DNA of 64,000 nt from Candidatus Fimadaptatus faecigallinarum. GTDB taxonomy: Bacteria; Bacillota; Clostridia; Christensenellales; Aristaeellaceae. A program made the translations under genes and the position numbers. Numbering within the stretch: position 1 is the stretch's first letter; the number at the start of each line of letters is the position of its first letter. The stretch is from NCBI GenBank assembly GCA_018714445.1, contig DVNK01000032.1, forward strand, positions 1 to 64,000, given 5' to 3'. Below are positions 43,042 to 52,088 of the stretch, piece after piece. Below the pieces are notes generated by a model. It saw only the letters and a program-made list of their open reading frames with translations, was not told where the DNA came from and made no database searches.

Positions 43042-43986
43042 TCAGAACAGGCTGGTCTTGGTCAGCCACTTGGACATGCCGTTGGCCAGCAGCAGTATGC
43101 ACGTGTTAACGACCGAGTTAAACACGTCCGTTGCCGCCGAAAACGAGAAATCCGCCTGCTGGAGACCCACCTTGTACACGTATGTGGATATGACTTCCGA
43201 CGCACTGAGGTTGGTGTCGTTTTGCAGCAGGTACACCTTTTCGTAGCCCACGCTCAGCAGCGAGCCGAAGTTGAGTATCAACAGCACCATTATAGTTGGC
43301 ACCAGCACCGGCAGATTTATATACCATATCTTCTGCAAACGGTTGGCGCCGTCTATATCGGCGGCCTCAAGCAGCGACTTATCCAGGCTGGACAGCGCGG
43401 CGAAGTAGATTATCGAGCCCCAGCCTACCTCCTGCCATACGCCGCTGAGCACGTACACCCACTTGAAATCGGCCGCTATGCCCAGGAAGTTTATCGATTC
43501 AAAGCCCAATTTGTTTAGCAGTATGTTGAATATGCCATGCGTTGGATTTGTGAATATCACCAGCATGCCGCACATTACGACCGTCGATATGAAGTGCGGC
43601 GCATACGACACCGTCTGGAACGTCTTGCGGAACCGACCGCTGTTCACCTCGTTGAGCATCAATGCCAGTATTATAGGCATCGGGAAGCCCACGACCAGAC
43701 TCAGCAGGCTCAGCGTCAGCGTGTTTTTGATTATAACCGGGAACCAATATGAACTGAACAGGCGCGTGAAATTGGCCATGCCCACCCACTCGCTGCCCAG
43801 TATGCCGCGCCGCATGCTGAAGTCCTTGAACGCGATTATTATGCCGTACATCGGTTTGTAGTGAAAGAGCAGGATATACAGCAGCGCGGGTATGACCATC
43901 ACGTACAGCTGCCATGATGCGAACCGTTTGCGCAGCCTTGTGCCGCGCGATGCGCTGCTCAGGTTTGAGCCCGCCGTTTTTTGCAT
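43042..43986 (-). CDS. Carbohydrate ABC transporter permease (LplB/YteP type)
   Basis: A 314-aa permease with six spans. LLFHYKPMYGIIIAFKDFS near the N terminus and the EAA loop EAADIDGANRLQKIWYINLP are typical. I use the ATG at 43986 (MQKTAG), with GGGTGA 6 nt before it; a longer start at MVNKIK is possible. It is the first gene of the importer unit, about 50 nt after a promoter with TATAAT at 44051-44056. Confidence 0.9.
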   Translation of the reverse strand: MQKTAGSNLSSASRGTRLRKRFASWQLYVMVIPALLYILLFHYKPMYGIIIAFKDFSMRRGILGSEWVGMANFTRLFSSYWFPVIIKNTLTLSLLSLVVGFPMPIILALMLNEVNSGRFRKTFQTVSYAPHFISTVVMCGMLVIFTNPTHGIFNILLNKLGFESINFLGIAADFKWVYVLSGVWQEVGWGSIIYFAALSSLDKSLLEAADIDGANRLQKIWYINLPVLVPTIMVLLILNFGSLLSVGYEKVYLLQNDTNLSASEVISTYVYKVGLQQADFSFSAATDVFNSVVNTCILLLANGMSKWLTKTSLF

Positions 43987-44050
43987 ATCGATCACCCGTT
44001 TTCCTTTATTCTTAATTTTGTTGACCATAAGCATCGTAAAATGCATAGAT

Positions 44051-44078
44051 ATTATACCCTCCCCCGCCATCTTGTTAA
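44051..44078 (-). promoter_or_regulatory. Promoter of the sugar ABC unit
   Basis: TATAAT (44051-44056) and TTAACA (44073-44078), spacer 16 bp, minus strand, in AT-rich DNA. Confidence 0.75.
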
Positions 44079-44235
44079 CAGTTTTTTAAATCTCGATTAA
44101 ACCAGCCGGTATAATAGCCATTTTTTATGTCGTTTAAGCGTATAATTGTATATATCGTATGTTCAGCATTTTCAATGCATGGTTTATGGCGCATTCCATC
44201 CACAATTCTTTTGGGCAACTTTGACACCATGAAAA

Positions 44236-44272
44236 GAAAAAGCGCAGGCCGCACAGTTGCGACCTGCGTTTA
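44236..44272 (-). terminator. Terminator after ddl
   Basis: On the minus strand CGCAGGTCGC pairs with GCGGCCTGCG and is followed by CTTTTTCTTTTC. Confidence 0.8.
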
Positions 44273-44325
44273 TCAGATATGCGTTTAATTGTTACCTGTT
44301 TTTAATGCCTGCGCGTCAGCGGCGC

Positions 44326-45621
44326 TTACACGCCCGGTCTGCCGCCCAGCTTGCCCGAACCGCCGAGTTTGGCGCCGCCCAGCTTGCCGCCGCCGAGCTT
44401 GCCGCCCTTTGCGCCCTTCAAGCCGCCCTGCACGCTGCGCAGTATGCTGCTGTCGTACGAGAACACTGAGCGATTCTTCTCCGCGTGCGCGGCGAATGCG
44501 TCCTCAATCATGCAGTCGAGCATGTCCTTGAAGCTGATGCCCAGCGGCTCCCAGAGGTAGAACGCCAGCGAGCCGGGAATAATATTTATCTCATTTATGT
44601 ACAGGTCGTCGCCATCGAGCATGTAGTCGATGCGCACTACGCCCTTGCAGTCCATTGCGCGGTAGACCTGCTGCGTCATCTGGCGGATGCGCGCGGTGAG
44701 CTCGTCGCTAATCGGCGCGGGCACCTTGCGCGCCAGCGACTCCATGCCCTGGCCCTTGCCCGACTTGGAGCCGCGCAGGTACTTGTCGTCAAACGTCAAA
44801 AACTCCTCCCACGACGCCGGCATCTCGCACAGCGACGCGCGCACCTCGCCCTTTATGCGCAGCGCTGAGCAGTTGATCTCGACCGGCTTTTCTATGCCGC
44901 GCTCGACCAGTATGCGCCTGTCGTACTCGACCGCGGTCTCGATGGCCTTTATCAGCGACTCGCGGTCGGTCGCGCGCGATATGCCTATGGACGAGCCCAG
45001 ATTGGCCGGCTTTACGTACATCGGATACCGGCACGACGCCTCCACGCGCGCCAGCACGCCCTCGCGGTTCTCCTGCCACTCGGCGCGGCTGAACCACATG
45101 CCGTCCACGACCGGCAGCCCGCACCCGCGGAAGAACTGCTTCATTGCGATCTTGTCCATGCCCAGCGCGCTGCCCAGCACGCCCGAGGACGTGTACGGCA
45201 CATTGAACAGCTCCAGCAATCCCTGCAGCGTGCCGTCCTCGCCGTTCATGCCGTGCATGACCGGCAGCACTACGTCGCACTTTTCGACGGTGTCCTCGCC
45301 CAGGTTCATGTTGCTCATCAGCACCTTTATCATGCCCTTAAAGCCATGCGGCGCGATCGACGACACCGGCATAAGCGTCAGCTTGCCGTCGTCGCTCATC
45401 ACCGGCGCGACATGGTTGACCAGTTGCGGCCTGAACGCGCTGTAAAACGCTATGTTGCGCAGCAGCTGGCCGGTATACCACTGGCCGTCGCGCGCGATGT
45501 ACACCGGCACCACGTCGTACTCGTTCTTGTCCAGGTTGTCCATCGCCTGCAGCGCGGACACTATCGACACGTCATGCTCGCAAGTGCGGGAGCCATATAT
45601 CACCGCAACCCTCAGCTTCAT
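44326..45621 (-). CDS. ddl: D-alanine--D-alanine ligase with a Lys/Gly repeat tail
   Basis: A 431-aa ATP-grasp ligase joining two D-Ala for peptidoglycan. Family blocks: VMHGMNGEDGTLQGLLEL (122-139), YVKPANLGSSIGISR, TFDDKYLRGSK in the substrate loop, and NEINIIPGSL (343-352). The catalytic part ends near residue 397. Residues 399-431 are an added tail with four KLGG units and no acidic residue, which normal Ddl lacks. The ATG at 45621 follows TTGGAGG. It lies 79 bp behind the MurF-like gene, so D-Ala-D-Ala synthesis and its attachment are encoded together. Confidence 0.93.
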   Translation of the reverse strand: MKLRVAVIYGSRTCEHDVSIVSALQAMDNLDKNEYDVVPVYIARDGQWYTGQLLRNIAFYSAFRPQLVNHVAPVMSDDGKLTLMPVSSIAPHGFKGMIKVLMSNMNLGEDTVEKCDVVLPVMHGMNGEDGTLQGLLELFNVPYTSSGVLGSALGMDKIAMKQFFRGCGLPVVDGMWFSRAEWQENREGVLARVEASCRYPMYVKPANLGSSIGISRATDRESLIKAIETAVEYDRRILVERGIEKPVEINCSALRIKGEVRASLCEMPASWEEFLTFDDKYLRGSKSGKGQGMESLARKVPAPISDELTARIRQMTQQVYRAMDCKGVVRIDYMLDGDDLYINEINIIPGSLAFYLWEPLGISFKDMLDCMIEDAFAAHAEKNRSVFSYDSSILRSVQGGLKGAKGGKLGGGKLGGAKLGGSGKLGGRPGV

Positions 45622-45700
45622 ATCAAACCATCCTCCAAATTGCGTATCGCGGGCCGCCGCCCGCCGTCGCTGCCCGGCGCGCAACGCGCGCACAGCCGCG

Positions 45701-47281
45701 TCACTCGGCGTAGTTGTCGGGCAAATCGTTTTCAAACAGCGTCACGTCGGCGCCCAGCGCGCCCAGTATCGGCATCGCCGCGTCCAGACTGTCCACGACG
45801 AATATGTTCTTCTCGTTGAACCCGGCCTCGATCAGGCCCTTGCGGATAGGCTCCGAGCGCTTGCGCCCCAGCAGCACCGCCGCCTCGCACGCGCGCGCCA
45901 TCTGCCGCCCGAACTCGCAGTTGAGCTCGTACTCGCGCTCGCCCAGCTCGACCATGCCCGGCGTCACCACGCACCTGAGCCCCTCAAACGACGCCAGCAC
46001 GTCCATGGCCGCCGCCGCGCCCGCCGGGTTCGAGTTGAACGCGTCGTCTATCACTATCTTGCCGGCCGCGCCGGGTATTATCTGGAGCCGGTGCGGCACG
46101 GGTTCGAGCTTGGATATGCCGCTGGCCAGCTGCTCCATCGTCACGCCCAGCCGGTGCGCCACCGCCGCCGACAGCGTTATGTTCTGTATGTTATGCCGGC
46201 CCAGCAGCCGCGTATGACACTCGACGCGTCCGCCGTCGTCGCACACCAGCGTGAAACTCGAGCCCTCCGGCCCGACCGTAAGCCCTTCGGCGCGCATGTA
46301 CATCTTGTCGCGCGTCAGGCCCGCGCGGTACTTTTCGCAACTCGCGCGCGCGTACAGCTTGTCGAGCCAGCCGCCGTCCGCCGCAAAGAACGCCTTGCCG
46401 TTTGCCGGCAGCGCTTCTATCAGCTCGTTCTTGGTCGCGGCCACGTTCTCTATCGAGCCGAATGTCTCCAGATGCTGCGGCCCTATCGACGTCATGACGC
46501 CTATCGTCGGATGCACCAGCTCGCACATCTCCTTTATGTCGCCCACGTGCCGCGCGCCCATCTCGGCCAGGAATATCTCATGCTCGGGCTTCAACTGCTC
46601 GCGGATTATGCGCGTCACACCCATCGGCGTATTGAAGCTCGACGGCGTAGCCAGCACGTTATACTTCTCGTCCAGCAGCGTCTTGAGCGTGAACTTGGTG
46701 CTGGTCTTGCCGTAGCTGCCGGTTATGCCTATGCGTATCAGGTCGGGGCGCTCGGCCAACCGCCGCTGCGCATCCCGGAAAAAGCCGTTGTTTATGTGCT
46801 GCTCGCCGGGCTGCGCCGCATACGCGCCCGCCCATACCGCCAGCGGCATCAGCGCATACGGCAGATATCCCACGCCCAGCAGCACGCATATCGCCGCCAG
46901 CAGCGCGAATACTCCGCCCAGATAGCCGTACAGCCGCTTGACCCGCGGCGTGAACGCCAGCGGCTTTTTCTGCGACTGCGCCGCCAGCGCCTTCATGTGC
47001 ATAAACGACGTCAGCGCAAACACCGCCGCGATGCTCACCGCAGCGCCGCCCGCCGCCGCATCCGGCTGCCCGCGCATCAGCAGCCGCACCACTATGTCCA
47101 GCACGCTGAACAGCGCGCCCCCGCCGACATACGAAACCCAATGCCGCATCCCACGCGCCTTCAGCCAGCGCATGTAGCCGTCCAGCTGGTAGCTCTCCAG
47201 TTGCAGCATGTGCACAAAGTACCGCGCGCCCAGCATGCATCCCAGCATTATCAGCGCCCAGCATATCACACTTACCAACAT
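45701..47281 (-). CDS. MurF-like ligase with an N-terminal membrane domain
   Basis: A 526-aa protein. The first 156 residues hold about five hydrophobic segments (2-22, 52-68, 80-95, 118-138, 141-156). The rest is a Mur ligase: ATP loop GITGSYGKTSTK (185-196), EMGARHVGDIKEM, TSIGPQHLETFGS, RLLGRHNIQN and DDAFNSNPAGAAAAMDVL, all as in MurF, which adds D-Ala-D-Ala to UDP-MurNAc-tripeptide. The N-terminal part ties the enzyme to the membrane, where MraY acts. The ATG at 47281 (a TTG codon precedes it) follows GAGGGGG. Followed by ddl; preceded by an alpha/beta hydrolase. A Mur-ligase role on a related precursor is the alternative. Confidence 0.85.
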   Translation of the reverse strand: MLVSVICWALIMLGCMLGARYFVHMLQLESYQLDGYMRWLKARGMRHWVSYVGGGALFSVLDIVVRLLMRGQPDAAAGGAAVSIAAVFALTSFMHMKALAAQSQKKPLAFTPRVKRLYGYLGGVFALLAAICVLLGVGYLPYALMPLAVWAGAYAAQPGEQHINNGFFRDAQRRLAERPDLIRIGITGSYGKTSTKFTLKTLLDEKYNVLATPSSFNTPMGVTRIIREQLKPEHEIFLAEMGARHVGDIKEMCELVHPTIGVMTSIGPQHLETFGSIENVAATKNELIEALPANGKAFFAADGGWLDKLYARASCEKYRAGLTRDKMYMRAEGLTVGPEGSSFTLVCDDGGRVECHTRLLGRHNIQNITLSAAVAHRLGVTMEQLASGISKLEPVPHRLQIIPGAAGKIVIDDAFNSNPAGAAAAMDVLASFEGLRCVVTPGMVELGEREYELNCEFGRQMARACEAAVLLGRKRSEPIRKGLIEAGFNEKNIFVVDSLDAAMPILGALGADVTLFENDLPDNYAE

Positions 47282-47436
47282 CAAATGCCCCCTCAGGCTC
47301 CGGCGCAGGCCATGGACGGCCCGCCCGCGTTATAGCGCGCTCCGCGCGCGGTGGTATGTCGCATGAACCGGTTAAGCATACCACGCCGCGGCCGATTTGG
47401 CAAGCGTGCGCGCGTTAACGCGGCCTGGATGCCGCG

Positions 47437-48213
47437 TCAAACCTGTAAAAACTGCCGCACGACCGCCAGGAAGTTCGGATACCGCTCAAGATACGCAAAG
47501 TGCGTAGCGCCCGGCATCACGACCAGACCGGCATCGGGTATCTCCTTTTCCATCGTCTGGCCCATCCACAGCGGCGTGGCGGTGTCGTTCTCGCCCCAGA
47601 ACAGCAGCGTCGACGCCTGGATCCGGGGCAGGCACCACTCCAGATCCTGATTTATCACCTGCACGAACGTCTTGCGCATGTCGCCCGACAACGCCCGGTA
47701 GTCCGCCGAACCCAGCCTGGATTGCAGCGCGCTGGTCAGCTTGTCGGCGTTCTTGCCCAGCAGCTTTTGCACCGGCTTGCTTTCATAGCCCGCTTTGAGC
47801 GCGCTGAACACCGCCTGCTTGAGCTGCAATCCGCCCGAGCGCTTTGGCAGCAGCCCCGCGCAGCCCGTAAGCACCATCCGTCCCACGCGTTCGGGGTTCT
47901 CGGCCGCCAGCATCAGCGCCACCCGCCCGCCGAACGAATGCGCCACTATGTCCACGCGCTGCGCGCCTATCTCGTCCAGCAGCGCCACTATCTGCGCCTT
48001 GAACTCGTCCACATGCCACACTCCATCCGGCTCGGGGCTGCGCCCGTGACCCGGGAAGTCCACCGCTATCACCCGTGCCGCGCCCGGTATCGCGCTCAGG
48101 TCGCGCGTGAGCGGCTTGAAGCTGTCCATGTTGCCGCCCCAGCCGTGCATACACAGTATGTACTTGCCCTCTTTGCCGAATATCTCGTAGTTTATGCCGC
48201 ACTCAGCTAACAT
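47437..48213 (-). CDS. Alpha/beta hydrolase
   Basis: A 258-aa hydrolase with the classic triad: Ser in AHSFGG, Asp in GENDTATP and His in ATHFAYLE, plus the oxyanion HGWGG near the N terminus. A helical lid follows the nucleophile strand. Related small hydrolases cleave esters, lactones or C-C bonds; nothing points to one substrate. The ATG at 48213 follows AGGAGGT. The MurF-like gene starts 155 bp downstream on the same strand, so a link to wall metabolism is possible but unproven. Confidence 0.88.
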   Translation of the reverse strand: MLAECGINYEIFGKEGKYILCMHGWGGNMDSFKPLTRDLSAIPGAARVIAVDFPGHGRSPEPDGVWHVDEFKAQIVALLDEIGAQRVDIVAHSFGGRVALMLAAENPERVGRMVLTGCAGLLPKRSGGLQLKQAVFSALKAGYESKPVQKLLGKNADKLTSALQSRLGSADYRALSGDMRKTFVQVINQDLEWCLPRIQASTLLFWGENDTATPLWMGQTMEKEIPDAGLVVMPGATHFAYLERYPNFLAVVRQFLQV

Positions 48214-48316
48214 CGCTACCTCCTGAAATACTGGGCCGCGCAGGCGCGTCGCACCCCGCCGCCGTCATTATGGGTCTTGTCATGCAATAAATCTTTTGTC
48301 CGCTCATGGCGCCGCC

Positions 48317-48516
48317 GCAGCGCCGACGCGTGCCCGGCGGGTAAGCGCCGGATTTACGTGCATGAGCGTGTCGGGTTGCCATGCTGTACCTGAACCATCT
48401 AGGCCGGTCGCCGGTTGCAGCGCCGACGCGTGTCCGGCAGATAAGCGCCGGATTTGCGTGCATGAGCTTGTCGGGTTGCCACGCTGTGCCTGAACCCTCT
48501 CGGCCGGTCGCCGCCA
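48317..48516. repeat. 100-bp tandem duplication
   Basis: Copies at 48317-48416 and 48417-48516 both begin GCAGCGCCGACGCGTG and end GGCCGGTCGCCG, about 90 percent alike by eye. They fill much of the 488-bp gap before the alpha/beta hydrolase. From 48517 to 48701 I see no gene, though a short piece around GCAGCGCGCGTCGCACAGTA recurs as GCAGCGTAAATCGCACAGTA 35 bp later. Confidence 0.85.
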
Positions 48517-48701
48517 CAGCGTGCTGCGCGCCGTCACCGTTTCACGCATTTTGCATCATTACGTTCTCAGTCAATGCTCGCTCTATTTTGCAGCGCGCGT
48601 CGCACAGTAGATGCTTATTGTATTTTGCAGCGTAAATCGCACAGTAAGCATTTTTGCTATTTGCACCGTCAGTGTCCTTTGCCATTTCGCGTGGCGTGCC
48701 A

Positions 48702-49142
48702 TCAGTACTTGTCGCCCTTTACAAGCTTATATGAGCGCTTGCAATAGCCCAGCCGTTCATAAAACGCGTGCGCACCGGTGCGCGCAAACCCGCTGGTCAG
48801 CATTATGTGCTTTATGCCAGCCGCGCGCGCCGCATTCTCGACGTGCTCCATCAGCGCCCGACCAACGCCGCGCCTGCGCACGCCGGCGTCGACCGCCAAC
48901 CCCAGTATCGTCACGTACTCGCCCGCAATCTCCAGCGCCAGCGCGCGTTGTGCGCTTATCACGCCTGCGACCGCGCCGCCTGCCAGCGCCACGCAGGTCA
49001 TATAACCGCCGCGCGCGTTCATCTCGGCCAGCTTTGCGCGCACGATGTCCCCGGTCATGTATTCATAGCCCAGCGCCTCACGGTATATCCGGGCTATCGC
49101 ATCGGCGTCATACGGCGTCGCGTCGCGTATTTCAATATCCAT
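48702..49142 (-). CDS. GNAT N-acetyltransferase
   Basis: A 146-aa acetyltransferase. The acetyl-CoA loop is VDAGVRRRGVGRALM (R-R-x-G-x-G) and the C-terminal GAHAFYERLGYCKRSYKLVK closes the fold. The ATG at 49142 follows GGAGGAG and lies 16 bp behind the MocR-type gene, so they form one unit. The substrate is not evident. Confidence 0.88.
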   Translation of the reverse strand: MDIEIRDATPYDADAIARIYREALGYEYMTGDIVRAKLAEMNARGGYMTCVALAGGAVAGVISAQRALALEIAGEYVTILGLAVDAGVRRRGVGRALMEHVENAARAAGIKHIMLTSGFARTGAHAFYERLGYCKRSYKLVKGDKY

Positions 49143-49158
49143 GTGTCTCCTCCCGCGC

Positions 49159-50607
49159 TCAGTCAAACACGCCTCTGAGCCGGCGCACGCCCTCGCGTAT
49201 CTCCGCCGCGCTCAGCCGCGAAAATCCCAGCCGCATCGAATCGCGCCCCCGGCCGTCCGGGTAGAACACATCGCCCGGCACGTACATCACACCCGCTGCA
49301 CGGGCCCTGTCCAGCCGCGCCCGCGCGTCCACGCCTCCGCGCAGCGTCACGAACACCGAAAACCCGCCGTCCGTGCGGCGCCAGTCGGCTATGTCGCTGA
49401 AGTGCTCATCCAGCGCATCCAGCAGCGCCGCCATGCGCTCGCGATACAGCACCCGACTGGCCTTGAGGTGCCGCTCCAGGCACCCGCGCCGCAGAAACTC
49501 ATTGAGCGCCGCCTGTATCACTGTGGATGTGTGTATGTCCTGATTGAACTTCTCGTTGAGCAGGTAATGGTACAGCTCCCGCGGCGCGAGCACCCAGCCT
49601 ATCCGCAGCCCCGGGAACAGCACCTTGGAAAAGCTGCCCGCGTATATCACGACTCCCGCCGGATCCATCGACTTGAGCGTGGGATAGCTCTCGCCGCGAA
49701 AGCGCAGTTCCTCATTGAAGCCATCCTCAAGTATCGGCACGCCGTGCCGCGCGCACACCCGGAGCACCTCGCGCCGACGCTCCAGCGACATGTTGATGCC
49801 GGTGGGGTTCTGGTAGGTCGGCACGCAGTACACCAGCGCCGGACGCTTTTTTAGTATCTCGCGCTCCAGCCGTTCCGGATCCATGCCCTGCGCGTCCATG
49901 TCGACCGCGCCTATGTCGGCAATGCGGCTCTTGAGCACGCCTATCACGCCGTTGTACGTGGGCGCTTCGACGAGCACGCGCGTGCCCTCGTCGACCAGCA
50001 CTCTGGTGACCAGCTCCACGCCCTGGCGAAAGCCGTTCACTATAATCAATTCCTGACCGTCGGTGTTTATGCCTTTGGCGCGCATGTCGCTCAACAGGTA
50101 CTGGCGCAGCGGCTCATACCCGCGCGCATAGCCATAGTTGAGCAGCCGCCCGTCGTCGGCCGCCAGCACGTCGTTCATGACCTTGCGAAACGCCTGCACC
50201 GCAAACGTATTGTGATCGGGCGCAAGCGACGTGAACGATATCACGTCGCGCCCGCCGTGTTCAAGCGGAGCCTCGTCCTCGCGGTAGTGCGTAAACGCGC
50301 GCGCGGCGCGGCTGATGCGCGCGTCCCAGTCCAGCGCCGATTCGACCTGCGCGGGTCGAGCGCTCGCGCCGCTGACCACGAACGTGCCCTGGCCCGGCCG
50401 CACGCTGACCAGGCCCTCGTCGCGCAGGTATGCGTACGCCGCGTCCACGGTATTGCGGCTGACGTGCTCCAGCCGCGCCATGTCCCGCGCCGACGGCAGC
50501 TTGCCCGGCGGCAATTCGCCCGACAGTATCGCCCGCCGCAGCTTGTCGCGCAACAGCAGGTACAGCGGCTTGCCGCCCTCGCCGTCCGGCCCGAACAGTT
50601 GACTCAT
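49159..50607 (-). CDS. MocR-family transcription regulator / aminotransferase-fold protein
   Basis: A 482-aa fusion of a GntR-type winged helix (about 1-75; SGELPPGKLPSARDMARLEH then VSRNTVDAAYAYL) and a type I aminotransferase domain. The PLP Lys is in GSFSKVLFPGLRIGW, and YGYARGYEPLRQYL and PTYQNPTG are aminotransferase blocks. MocR proteins use PLP or its adducts as effectors; PdxR and GabR are examples. The ATG at 50607 follows GAGGAGGTG. It is followed by a GNAT gene it may control. Confidence 0.92.
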   Translation of the reverse strand: MSQLFGPDGEGGKPLYLLLRDKLRRAILSGELPPGKLPSARDMARLEHVSRNTVDAAYAYLRDEGLVSVRPGQGTFVVSGASARPAQVESALDWDARISRAARAFTHYREDEAPLEHGGRDVISFTSLAPDHNTFAVQAFRKVMNDVLAADDGRLLNYGYARGYEPLRQYLLSDMRAKGINTDGQELIIVNGFRQGVELVTRVLVDEGTRVLVEAPTYNGVIGVLKSRIADIGAVDMDAQGMDPERLEREILKKRPALVYCVPTYQNPTGINMSLERRREVLRVCARHGVPILEDGFNEELRFRGESYPTLKSMDPAGVVIYAGSFSKVLFPGLRIGWVLAPRELYHYLLNEKFNQDIHTSTVIQAALNEFLRRGCLERHLKASRVLYRERMAALLDALDEHFSDIADWRRTDGGFSVFVTLRGGVDARARLDRARAAGVMYVPGDVFYPDGRGRDSMRLGFSRLSAAEIREGVRRLRGVFD

Positions 50608-50922
50608 GCCGCACCTCCTCGCGATAGCGCCATTTGCGTCGTCTCGTTGCGCGCCGCCAGACGCAAACGCTCATGTCGTGCACGCAGGAGCGCCGCGTTT
50701 TAAAGCGCAATCAATCTGCGTGCGGCCGGAGCGTTGCCGGTCAACGGTCAAGTCCCACGCGCATATTGCCGCGCGCGAGCCTGGCGCAACGCCGGCGTCA
50801 ACGCCTCAGCCCGCACCGGCCTGCGCCGCGCACAACTTCACACTGCTATTTTATCCCATTTAGCGCAAATAATAAAGTGCCGCCGCGTCGCTTATTTTGC
50901 GATTCGGTGGCACCATTGATAT

Positions 50923-51450
50923 ATGCCTGTTAAGTGCCGCGACTGGCGCGCCGTTACAGACGTTTATGCGGCAGGTTTATGGCCGCAATGCCCGGTGCAT
51001 TGAGCATGCCTTCCCGCCACGAAACCATGCGCGAATTGCCGTACGCTCCAGGCAGGCAGCATGTGCTCGAGTATCCGCGGCATCGCATCCAACCTACTTG
51101 CGCTTTCATTTGCGATAACAGCGGCGCGACCTGACTATTTATCGCGCGCCTGCCGCGCGGAGCAGATCGCAGCCCCGTACGCTATCATGCCTGTTAAGTG
51201 CCGCGACTGGCGCGCCGTTACAGACGTTATGCGGCAGGTTTATAGCCGCAATGCCCGGTGCATTTAGCATGCCGTTCCGCCACGAAACCACGCGCGAATT
51301 GCCGTACGCTCCAGGCAGGCGGCATGCGCTCGAGTATCCGCGGCATCGCATCCAACCTACTTGCGCTTTCATCCGCGATAACGGCGGCGCGACCTGGCTA
51401 TTTATCGCGCACCTGCCACACGGAGCAGATCGCAGCCCCGTCCGCTCTCA
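50923..51450. repeat. 264-bp tandem duplication
   Basis: Copies at 50923-51186 and 51187-51450 both begin ATGCCTGTTAAGTGCCGCGA and differ at about one base in fifteen. They form the centre of the largest gene-free gap of the window (50608-51587). Several short frames run through it because 264 is divisible by three, but none has a ribosome site. The flanks 50608-50922 and 51451-51587 show no gene. Confidence 0.88.
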
Positions 51451-51587
51451 GCAAGCGCGTTTACAAAATTTGAAGTTGCAGCGCCCATAACCGCATTTGC
51501 CCAAAGTCTAACTGACATTTGTTAGCCCAGCGCGTTTTGCGCCTGCGCAACGCTGATTTATCTCCCGGCGCGCAAAACTGCGCCCGC

Positions 51588-52088
51588 TCACTCCTGCGTT
51601 TCGTCCGGCTCGTACACCAGAAACGGGTCGTCGTCGGGATGCGGCTCGGGCAGGCTCAGCGTCGTCATTATCAGCGCGTCCTCATGGTTGTCCTCGTAGT
51701 AGCGCTTGCGGTAACCCACGTCCACAAAGCCGTGCGCGCGATAGAGCCGCTGCGCGATCTCGTTTGAGCGCCGCACCTCCAGCGTCATGAACGCCATGCC
51801 CGAGTCCGCCGCAAACTGCAGCATGTCACTGAGCAGTTGCGTGCCCAGCCCCTGACCGCGCCAGCGCCGCGCTATCGCTATGTTGGTCACATGCGCCTCG
51901 TCGACCACGAACCACACCCCGCCATAACCCGCGACCTCGCCGTCGCGCTCTATGACCAGGTAGCGCGCGCACTTGTTGCGCGTCAGCTCGTCTATGAACG
52001 ACTGGCGCGACCACGGCGTCGCAAACGCCTCGTGCTCTATCGCCAGCACCGCGTCCAGATCGTCCAGCGTCATCAGCCGGCATGTCAT
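51588..52088 (-). CDS. rimI: Ribosomal protein S18 alanine N-acetyltransferase RimI
   Basis: A 166-aa GNAT enzyme. IEHEAFATPWSRQSFIDEL, the acetyl-CoA loop ARRWRGQGLGTQLL, TLEVRRSNEIAQRLYRAHGF and RKRYYEDNHEDALIM are RimI hallmarks. The C-terminal 20 residues are an acidic extension (PHPDDDPFLVYEPDETQE). Its ATG overlaps the tsaB stop as ATGA. It is the third gene of tsaE-tsaB-rimI. Confidence 0.94.
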   Translation of the reverse strand: MTCRLMTLDDLDAVLAIEHEAFATPWSRQSFIDELTRNKCARYLVIERDGEVAGYGGVWFVVDEAHVTNIAIARRWRGQGLGTQLLSDMLQFAADSGMAFMTLEVRRSNEIAQRLYRAHGFVDVGYRKRYYEDNHEDALIMTTLSLPEPHPDDDPFLVYEPDETQE

